Shown: positions 47,501-64,000 of the stretch, piece after piece | How the letters are laid out: each line of letters begins with the position of its first letter | Position numbering within the stretch: position 1 is the first letter of the stretch | Source: Linyphia triangularis | Lineage: Eukaryota; Arthropoda; Arachnida; Araneae; Linyphiidae | Assembly: GCA_963978545.1 (NCBI GenBank) | Contig: OZ021725.1 | Span: 7,637,346-7,701,345 of the forward strand | Reading direction: 5' to 3' | DNA: 64,000 nucleotides | Program-made: the position numbers and the translations under genes | The notes under the pieces: model-generated | What the model saw: the letters and a program-made list of their open reading frames with translations, nothing else | Databases searched by the model: none | What the model was told of the DNA's origin: nothing

Positions 47501-47948
47501 CATCCATACAAAATAGTAAAAATCCGTACATTGTACGGATAATTCGTACAAGTTGGCAGGTATGCAATTGATATACATACACACAAAATCGAAGTTAATA
47601 TAAAGGATTTTAAAAAAAAGACAAGCTTCGCTCGAATATAGCGCAAACTGGTTATAAACTTTAAAATGAAATATCTAAACAATCATATTATATTGGCATA
47701 CAGTACATCAAGTTCCACAACTAATTTTCACTTAACGTTACCATTAACTTAGAAACCTAAATAAAATTTAAATATGATCCTGCTGAACTACACATATTCA
47801 ACTTACCAGAACATAACTCTTCTATTTTGTTGTAATTACTTTGTAGGCATTCATTCACCCAATTGAGCATATCATGCCTGCTGAGATTATCAGAGGTGGC
47901 ACTAGTTGAATAGACATTCACGCAGATGATTGGCTCCCGCTCAGCCAT
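23452..47948 (-). CDS. MAPRE1: EB1 / MAPRE microtubule plus-end-tracking protein (gene span, complete CDS)
   Basis: Seven coding exons on the minus strand (47807-47948, 43982-44020, 42052-42158, 39445-39685, 35896-36005, 26603-26761, 23452-23523) join in frame to 870 bases, 289 codons plus TAA. Human EB1 is 268 residues, so the length fits. Residues ~18-125 form the calponin-homology domain that binds growing microtubule ends ([43 protein letters not shown]). A Gly/Ser/Met-rich then Pro/Arg linker follows (~130-205). Residues ~208-266 are the EB-homology coiled coil with [14 protein letters not shown], which binds SxIP partners. The C-terminus DEDEY is the acidic aromatic tail recognised by CAP-Gly proteins. 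Which MAPRE paralogue it corresponds to is undecided. Confidence 0.95.
24831..25215 (+). mobile_element. CAGGGTTCCCAC-type MITE, copy C
   Basis: Terminal CAGGGTTCCCAC and GTGGGAACCCTG are present, with a full-length interior. The flanks (TTGAT / TGGTA) do not match, so the insertion is old or rearranged. Confidence 0.85.
26165..26310 (-). mobile_element. tRNA-derived SINE, family 3 (reverse)
   Basis: The reverse complement carries an A box region (GTTTGGTTAGCGCTCTGGC) and a B box (GAGTTCGAATCCC), then a tail ending GGCCCGATTAGCC. It differs from families 1 and 2 in body and tail. Boundaries are approximate. Confidence 0.7.
26603..26761 (-). CDS. MAPRE1: EB1 coding exon 6 (EBH domain)
   Basis: 53 codons starting [20 protein letters not shown], then [13 protein letters not shown], ending [11 protein letters not shown]. 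The FYxGKLRxIE block is the hallmark of the EB-homology dimer and its hydrophobic partner pocket. Donor GTATGC; acceptor CCAATAG. Confidence 0.95.
26958..27360 (+). mobile_element. CAGGGTGGCCAC-type MITE, copy b
   Basis: The ends CAGGGTGGCCACA and (inverted, mutated) CAGTGGTCACTTTG are flanked by a perfect 5-bp duplication CAGTT (26953-26957, 27361-27365). Confidence 0.87.
27729..28410 (+). pseudogene. THAP-domain pseudogene (two exon remnants)
   Basis: First part 27729-27881 translates [32 protein letters not shown], then TGA where THAP proteins have an invariant Trp, then [16 protein letters not shown]. Second part starts at 28354 after [20 protein letters not shown], matching the VCxxHF...DF end of the THAP C2CH zinc finger. 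The splice phase fits if the donor was after 27881, but the bases there are TTGAGT, not GTGAGT. One of the first pair of Cys also seems lost. It lies antisense inside EB1 intron 5. THAP domains occur in P-element transposases and derived host genes; the source is undecided. Confidence 0.72.
28070..28222. mobile_element. Small MITE inside the THAP pseudogene intron
   Basis: The inverted ends CCAAGTATGGTACGAATTCT and AGAATTCGTACTGTACTTG bracket about 150 bases. A related sequence forms an internal segment of the 1.2-kb elements at 33204 and 61111 (CGGTACGGATTCTGCGCCAA). Confidence 0.75.
29072..30120. mobile_element. DNA transposon with 8-bp target duplication and internal minisatellite
   Basis: The inverted ends CCCAGTAGCAGAAA and TTTTCTGCTACCAGG are flanked by GCCGAGGT on both sides (29064-29071, 30121-30128). 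The TIRs continue imperfectly past GTCTGCGAC and TCTGCAG. No transposase frame. An 8-bp duplication occurs in hAT and P superfamilies; the termini lack the usual hAT start, so the assignment is open. Confidence 0.82.
29350..29860. repeat. Degenerate ~33-bp minisatellite
   Basis: Units of the general form GGCGTAA-A-CTCGSCRAA-AG-GG-CATTATA recur roughly every 33 bases, for example from 29479, 29510, 29643, 29693, 29725 and 29818. It is richer in GC than its surroundings. Because 33 is a multiple of three, frames such as minus 29618-29803 stay open by periodicity. Confidence 0.65.
30489..30666 (-). mobile_element. tRNA-derived SINE, family 1, copy 3 (reverse)
   Basis: A complete copy flanked by GTAATTYCAATTATG (30474-30488, 30667-30681; one mismatch). 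The reverse complement carries TATAGTGG-like A box and GGGTTCGAGTCCC B box. Confidence 0.93.
31442..31692. mobile_element. piggyBac-like MITE
   Basis: TTAA duplicates (31438-31441, 31693-31696) flank inverted ends CCCACTGGCGGT and ACCGTCAGTGGG. TTAA with a CCC start is typical of piggyBac. No coding capacity. Confidence 0.85.
33204..34390 (+). mobile_element. 1.2-kb CAGGGGT element with 6-bp target duplication, copy 1
   Basis: It starts CAGGGGTCAAAGTGAC and ends TCTGCAACCCCTG, flanked by CAGATA (33198-33203, 34391-34396). Subterminal ATATAGGA motifs repeat at both ends. Copy 2 (61111-62408) is the reverse complement. It looks hAT-like from the CAGGGGT end. Frames at 33382-33791 and 34079-34306 are non-conserved translations. 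Confidence 0.87.
34551..34872 (+). mobile_element. CAGGGATGA-type MITE, copy 3 (shortened)
   Basis: Starts CAGAGATGAGAGTGATCAG and shares GGAAGGACGATTCAATAATT with the other copies. Its left part has a deletion and the right end (CTCATGCCT) is degraded. Confidence 0.75.
34937..35698 (-). mobile_element. Non-autonomous Helitron, copy 2
   Basis: Same ends as copy 1: minus-strand TCTATATATTTAATAGGC start, GGGGGCGAAGCCCCC hairpin, CTAG end. The insertion is between A and T. The GGTT run is only two units. Confidence 0.88.
35896..36005 (-). CDS. MAPRE1: EB1 coding exon 5
   Basis: Encodes [20 protein letters not shown] and then RMEELTGQ, the basic, proline-rich linker leading into the coiled coil. 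Donor GTAAGA; acceptor CTTTTAG. Confidence 0.9.
36568..36982 (+). mobile_element. CAGGGTTCCCAC-type MITE, copy D
   Basis: Complete, with perfect CCAAA duplication (36563-36567, 36983-36987). Confidence 0.9.
37290..37653 (+). mobile_element. CAGGGATGA-type MITE, copy 4
   Basis: Ends CAGGGATGAGAGT and CTGTTATCCCTGT, flanked by ATATA (37285-37289, 37654-37658). Confidence 0.85.
38110..38482 (+). mobile_element. CAGGGTGGCCAC-type MITE, copy c
   Basis: Ends CAGGGTGACCACA and TGTGGCCACTCTG. The flanks do not match. Confidence 0.8.
39445..39685 (-). CDS. MAPRE1: EB1 coding exon 4
   Basis: Begins [15 protein letters not shown] and continues [17 protein letters not shown], the end of the CH domain. 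It then enters a linker rich in Met, Gly and Ser ([24 protein letters not shown]). Donor GTGAGT on the left, acceptor CTTTTAG on the right. Confidence 0.94.
39686..42051 (-). other. EB1 intron 3
   Basis: It contains a piggyBac-like TTAA element (40681-41209) and a possible CAGGG-family end (GGGAGCCCTG, near 41500). The rest shows nothing recognisable. Confidence 0.65.
40681..41209. mobile_element. piggyBac-like TTAA element
   Basis: TTAA (40677-40680, 41210-41213) flanks inverted ends CCCTTTAAATCCCA and TGGGATTTAAAGTG. Locally GC-richer than the intron. No transposase frame. Confidence 0.78.
42052..42158 (-). CDS. MAPRE1: EB1 coding exon 3
   Basis: Encodes [20 protein letters not shown] and [15 protein letters not shown], the central CH-domain helices. 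Donor GTAAGG; acceptor AAATTTAG. It ends in phase 0. Confidence 0.93.
43164..43564 (+). mobile_element. CAGGGTGGCCAC-type MITE, copy d
   Basis: Ends CAGAGTAGCCACA and TGTAATCACTCTG, with interior text TTCCCTGATAACTCC and CCCAGAATCAGAAA as in the other copies. Confidence 0.78.
43600..43850. mobile_element. Foldback element, ~110-bp arms
   Basis: The left arm (ATCTGCTAACAAAGTACAAT, CATGAACTATGCTTTG) is inverted on the right (CAAAGCATAGTTCATG, ACTTTGTAAGCAGAT), with a short loop near 43725. Confidence 0.85.
43982..44020 (-). CDS. MAPRE1: EB1 coding exon 2 (39 bases)
   Basis: A micro-exon encoding [14 protein letters not shown] across its junctions. Acceptor TTATTAG on the right, donor GTATGT on the left. 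The peptide is nearly invariant in EB proteins. Confidence 0.92.
45260..45422 (-). mobile_element. CAGGGCTGCCACAGG-type element end
   Basis: The reverse complement starts CAGGGCTGCCACAGGTGAC and repeats GCGACTATTTTAGTGG-like motifs. Only one end is clear, so this is a fragment or old copy. Confidence 0.5.
45540..45740 (+). repeat. Dispersed repeat, copy of 8180-8510 family
   Basis: ATAACCCATAAAAACAAAGT and CTTTATATGCATTTTCA match 8214-8260. An open frame over this region (45448-45774) is not conserved between copies. Confidence 0.65.
45778..45956 (+). repeat. Dispersed repeat interrupted by an element
   Basis: It matches 8560-8720. It breaks at CAATTG (45951-45956) and resumes after 47570 with ACACACAAAATCGAAG and on to about 47640. 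Confidence 0.75.
45957..47564. mobile_element. 1.6-kb DNA element with CAATTG target duplication
   Basis: The inverted ends CATACCTGCCAAC and GTTGGCAGGTATG are flanked by CAATTG (45951-45956, 47565-47570). Subterminal motifs with GTACAA/TTGTAC repeat near both ends. It carries an internal tandem array. No transposase frame is seen. Confidence 0.87.
46655..47335. repeat. Four-unit tandem array inside the 1.6-kb element
   Basis: Units of about 160-210 bp share CTAAAG-ACTTTC-GTTTTC, TTAACCTCTAAAG, GAAAACAATGMAT and CGCTTAAGTGCT. Open frames here (46662-46898, 47050-47331 and others) come from the array. Confidence 0.78.
47807..47948 (-). CDS. MAPRE1: EB1 coding exon 1
   Basis: It starts ATGGCTGAGCGGGAG ([16 protein letters not shown]) and ends TGTTCTG before donor GTAAGT. 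A likely acceptor (TTTTCGTAG) sits at 47959-47960, leaving a 10-base 5' UTR in this exon; a non-coding first exon should lie further right. The seven residues before VNVYSTS are extra relative to vertebrate EB1, which begins MAVNVYSTS. Confidence 0.93.
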
Positions 47949-48071
47949 CGTAACTTGTCTACGAAAACAATTAGAAACAAAAGACCATTTCATGAATATT
48001 CACAATGAAAATTTATACATATGAAGTGTCGCAATTGAAAATTTCTTACAAGATTGTACAAAAACGAATGG

Positions 48072-48300
48072 TACAGATGTAGTATAGGAACATTTCTTTG
48101 GTGCAATTTTACTTGGTATTTTTTCCCCATGATAAATGTTTCTGGTAACCGATTTTATTTTGTTATATTTTAATTTAATTCATTGTTTATATTTTAATTT
48201 TATTTTAGTTACTGTGTTTTTAACTTTGGCAAATTTTCTAATTGCAAAATGAAAAAAAAATGCGATACAATTGCCTATACTAATCCAAACAAATTTAGCT
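48072..48300 (+). mobile_element. ACAGATGTAGTA MITE, copy 1 (3' end lost)
   Basis: Starts GGTACAGATGTAGTATAGGA and shares TTTGGCAAATTTTCTAA with the copies at 50225 and 50425. The inverted end is degraded. Confidence 0.65.
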
Positions 48301-48634
48301 ATGGTGATCAAGAACTTTGTAAAAAAAAAAATCAATAGATTGGAATTTTTTTTACTCAAGTTAATTTAAAAACTTATAGTGAATCACAAAAACGATTAAC
48401 AAATTAATCAACTAAGATAGTACAAATAATTAAAAAATAATTACCTATACATTAGAAGGCAATATAAAAGATAATGGATTTCATCAATAGATATAAATTG
48501 TATAACTAAATTGTTAAGTGCTTTTTTAATATATAAAGATACCAATTTTTTAAAATTATATTTGGCTCAACAAACTAAGTCATACTGTATTATCATCTGT
48601 GGTAGCAATACTTGCACTATAAAAAAGACTGATA

Positions 48635-49898
48635 CAGTAGTACTTCGATATCTCGAACTTCGATATCGCGAAAAACTTGATATGTCGAAAAATAATTTTT
48701 TCCTTTGATATTGCATATTCATCTAATGTTAATTTCAATTCTTATGTTGAAGAGTTTTCACTCAAAACCTTGTTGTGTCGAAAAATTTTCAAAGTAAGAA
48801 ATGAAGTTTTCCAGAAAAATCGCCATTCAGTTATGTAGAAGCAAATAGTATAATCATTTATCAGAATCAGAACACACAATTCTTTTTCAAATAAAATACG
48901 CTCATTTGAGAAACAGATGTCCTTCACGAAGCATCATACAAAACAAAACACCGTTCGAGTTATTTTTTGGCAGAAAACCAACTGCATCGTATCTAAAAAT
49001 CTTCGGTCAAAAAGCTTTCGCCCTCAACAAACGCCGCAAGTCAAAATTCGAACCAAGATCACAAGAACTCATTTTTATTGGTTATTCCGATTGATAGGAA
49101 AGTAGAAATTACGCCACTCCATATTCTTGATTCCATGAGGATGGCTGACCGAGCTTGGAGGAATGTGACGCAAGAGACTATCGCAAACTGTTTTAGAAAA
49201 GCTGGCTTTGTGATAAAAGAAGAAACTGAAAATGAATTGGACGAGGAACAGGTAACCAGCGCTGAAGCTGAAATAACCTTTGAATATTACGCGGAATTAG
49301 ACGCAGAAGTCTGTGGACCGACGAAGAAATAATTTCAGAATCAATTTCTTCTCGGCCGTCTGACGATGAGGAAGAAATGGATTCACCATCAGAACCCTCA
49401 CTTAGTGTTACTGCGTCCCAAGCTAAAGATTTCGTCAACATACTTCGATGTTTCATGGAATGCTCTGAAAACGTGGAAAAGGATGACTTCGCTGCTATTT
49501 TTAAAATAGAAAAATTGGTCGAAGAACAATTTCAAAAGAGATGTTGCCTGGCCACGATGCTGGACTTTTTTAAGTAACTAGTAGTGAATAAATTCATCCT
49601 TGTACATTTTATTTAATATGTACATTACTATAGTGTAAGTACTAACTCTTTTCAATTTCATGTACTACTCATTTATTATTTTCGACTAAAAATTAAAATT
49701 GCTGTATTTAGACTTTTTCAACTATAATTACATATTTATACTTATTCTCATCTTCTATGACTAATTTCTAGACAATTATTCAGTATATTAAATTTTTAAC
49801 TGAATTGTTAAGTTTTGGTTACGACCTTGTTATCTCAAAAACTCGCTATCTCAATTTTTTTAGTGTCCCTTCGACTTTGAGATATCGAGGTAATACTG
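48635..49898 (+). mobile_element. pogo/Tigger element with transposase C-terminus remnant
   Basis: TA (48633-48634, 49899-49900) flanks inverted ends CAGTAGTACTTCGATATCTC and GAGATATCGAGGTAATACTG. Frame 49096-49332 encodes ITPLHILDSMRMADRAWRNV then TQETIANCFRKAGF, the end of a Tigger/jerky-type DDE domain; a second frame (49377-49577) looks like the acidic tail. The N-terminal DNA-binding and most of the DDE region are missing. Confidence 0.85.
48890..49095 (+). pseudogene. Ty1/copia integrase fragment inside the pogo element
   Basis: The frame reads RNRCPSRSIIQNKTPFELFF then GRKPTASYLKIFGQKAF and ends IFIGYSD before TGA. This matches the copia integrase C-terminal motif (TPxExWxGxKPxxxxLRxFG, GYS). 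Only about 65 codons remain, without LTRs. Confidence 0.8.
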
Positions 49899-50224
49899 TA
49901 GTTGAAAAATTTATCACCACAAATATAGATTAACTGCTTTTTTTTAAACATCAAAATAAAACATTTATCACTTCTGTGCTTTTATCAAATAGTGTGGGAT
50001 TTGCAGCAAGAAGTAGGGATGGGTGGTGGGTTTGGATTGTGGAGAACTGATATTACAATCAAAAACATTAGCACAATTATCTATTCAAGGTAATTCAACA
50101 CAAGCAAAAAACTACATCACCATGACAAAGTTAGCAAATTATGAAATAGGGGAATTATAATATATCCATAAATAATGGAATTCTTTGATTTTCAATGGTT
50201 AACAAAACGACAATAAGATAACAA

Positions 50225-50385
50225 GGTACAGATGTAGTATAGGACATTTTTTGGGGATTTTTTTTTTTCTTCAGATATAAGTTATAAATTTAGTTTAATA
50301 TTTATATTTTAATTTATTTCAGCTATTGTGTTTTTAATTTTGGCAAATTTTCTAAACGCCAATTGTTCTCTACTACATCTGTCAC
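50225..50385 (+). mobile_element. ACAGATGTAGTA MITE, copy 2
   Basis: Ends GGTACAGATGTAGTATAGGA and CTCTACTACATCTGTCAC are inverted. Confidence 0.75.
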
Positions 50386-50422
50386 GATGACAATCTTCAC
50401 ACATATATTATTCATACTTTAG

Positions 50423-50622
50423 GTACCGATGTAGATAGGACTTTTCTTTGACGCAATTTTATTTGGCATTTTTTTCCCAGGTAAATGCCATTTCTGGCGA
50501 CGGGTTTTATTTTAATTTATTATTTTAATGTTATGTTAGTTACTGTCTTTTTAATTTTGGGGAATTTTCTAAACGCCAAATGAAAAAATTGCCAAATGTC
50601 CTTTACTACATCTGTTCCAAAC
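50423..50622 (+). mobile_element. ACAGATGTAGTA MITE, copy 3
   Basis: Ends GGTACCGATGTAGATAGGAC and GTCCTTTACTACATCTGTTC are inverted; the interior is as in copy 2. Confidence 0.75.
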
Positions 50623-52194
50623 TTTATTATGAGTTTGATTCAAACAATATTGAAATTAGTGGCTCTTGGTTTATTCAAATGGTTGTCTTATTAATTATGA
50701 AATTCAAATGAAGAAAACTGGAGGAAAAATTTGACTCAAGGAGATGCAACATCTTTTGAATAAAACTTTATACCAATAAGAGAAAATGAAGATAATTTTT
50801 TATTCTATTTCTAAACAAATTTCATTACAAACTTAACAAGTACCTAGCTCATTCAAAACTTCAAAAATAAAACTTTAAAAAAAATGCCAATTCATGAAGT
50901 AATTCATATAAAAAACATGATGGCAACTTAAAATTAAACGCTTCACAAGCAAGGTTCGATTAATTTAGAGTACGATTGAAAATCCATGATTTGTTGTTAG
51001 TGGAACACCTAGAAATGGTTCTACACCTGTAAATTAAAAATTCTTCATAAATTAAGAGATGTGATAAAATTTTGGAAGAATAAAATCCAAATCCATGCAG
51101 ATGACATACCTGTCAAGTTGAAAAAGGTTAAATCACATGATTAGTCATTACTACATTTAAATAATCAGAGCATATGATAAAAACAAACGTTGACCTATGA
51201 GCCACCTGTCTTAAATTCCAATAACTGGTTATTGGAAAGGCCCTATTTAGGACCACAAAAGTAGAGTTTAGGTTAACGTCGATAAAAAAATATGAATTCC
51301 TAAATTGGAAATGAATTCGACAACTCTTTATGGATGTATTTAAGTCAAGGTTTAGCGATTCATGCGTGGGGGTTAATACAAGAAATATATTTCATTACAA
51401 ATATTGCGTAGTTTCTATAGTTACCAATGAAATAGTTAGGAAATTTAATTAGCTTATTTTCATAGAAAATGAAATAACGGCTTCTATCAAACAAGATAAT
51501 TACAAATACCAATTCAAAAACTTCATACCAGTTGCAAGAATTCAGTACCGACCGGTAGGGTAGAGCGATATAAATGTATTATAGATTTTCCAATCACCTA
51601 CTTCGCCATTCTTAAAACAATGGTTCATGTCTTTGACACATGAGTTAATAATTTGACCACCAGGGTAAGGTAAAACACATTATGAAGCTCATGTACTGTG
51701 ATGTCATAATCTATTACTACATTACAAAAATAAAATTCGCATTTGGGATTAATTAAGCAAACGCAATCAATTTTAAAAGTGTGTTATAAGTGGCTGAATT
51801 GAATGTAGTAATTTTACCAGATGTACTAACTAACTTCATGCATAAAGTCCCTAATCGTAGAATATATTTTACAATTTAAAACTATTGTTTTCAATTTAAA
51901 ATTTCATTTACTAACAATCTGAAATTCATATCTTATTAGGAAACATCACAAAATAATTATAATATTATAACCATTCATATGTGCGATTGCAGAGCCTTTT
52001 CGAACAAACAAATATTTTTCTTTTAGTGCAAATTCATGCTGACAAGGAAGAAGAAGATTACAGTATACAAGACATTTTAAAACTAAACTATTTTGTGTTT
52101 GTCATTTTTTCCCCTTGGAAATTGACACAAATGCTGTAATTCATAAGACTTTTCATTTGAAGTTTAAATCCGAAACTTTAAATTTAAGTTCAGT

Positions 52195-64000
<11,806 letters not shown>

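Larger units (their letters stand above)
44021..47806 (-). other. EB1 intron 1
   Basis: 44021-45250 shows nothing recognisable. Then come a CAGGGCTGCCACAGG-type end (45260-45422), two dispersed repeats, and a 1.6-kb element (45957-47564) inserted into one of them. Confidence 0.7.
47959..52194. other. Intergenic region between divergent EB1 and PSMB2 genes
   Basis: It must hold both promoters, but I see no clear core promoter motif. It contains three ACAGATGTAGTA MITEs and a pogo element. The stretch 50626-52194 is A/T-rich with nothing recognisable. Confidence 0.6.

Overview
The window looks like a piece of an AT-rich, intron-rich arthropod nuclear genome. A chelicerate, probably a spider, is my best guess; that is inference from gene structure and repeat style, not a database match. 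Three conserved protein genes can be assembled exon by exon with matching splice phases. The rest is introns and intergenic DNA made largely of transposable-element remnants and tandem repeats.

Region 1 (about 684-13867, + strand) holds the catalytic domain and 3' end of a TatD-family nuclease most like TATDN2, in five visible exons; earlier exons lie upstream of the window. Its introns hold a 42-unit minisatellite that runs up to an exon acceptor, a ~145-bp satellite, a Helitron, a large foldback element and several MITEs.

Region 2 (13868-23451) is intergenic. It contains a LINE fragment, two SINE families, TA-flanked and pogo-type MITEs, and a cluster of CAGGG-ended MITEs with 5-bp target duplications. 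There is one exon-like orphan ORF near 17682.

Region 3 (23452-47948, - strand) is a complete seven-coding-exon EB1/MAPRE microtubule plus-end protein gene (289 codons as assembled). Its introns carry a THAP-domain pseudogene, elements with clean 5-, 6- or 8-bp target duplications, Helitrons, piggyBac-like MITEs and satellites.

Region 4 (47959-52194) separates EB1 from the divergently transcribed next gene. It holds a pogo/Tigger element with a copia fragment inside it and three copies of a small MITE.

Region 5 (52195-62510, + strand) is the first half of the proteasome beta-4 subunit gene PSMB2 (three exons, 95 codons); the rest lies beyond 64000. Its introns contain a SINE inserted inside another SINE, a hAT element with a recognisable dimerisation-domain remnant, an internally deleted mariner with long near-identical inverted repeats, and further MITEs.

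The three host genes have unrelated housekeeping roles (nucleic-acid hydrolysis, microtubule-end tracking, proteasome assembly) and show no sign of acting as a unit. I found no operon, defence locus or other new multi-gene system. The notable material is transposon and repeat biology: nested insertions whose target duplications can be read directly, an empty-site comparison, and an intronic minisatellite built from splice-signal-like units.
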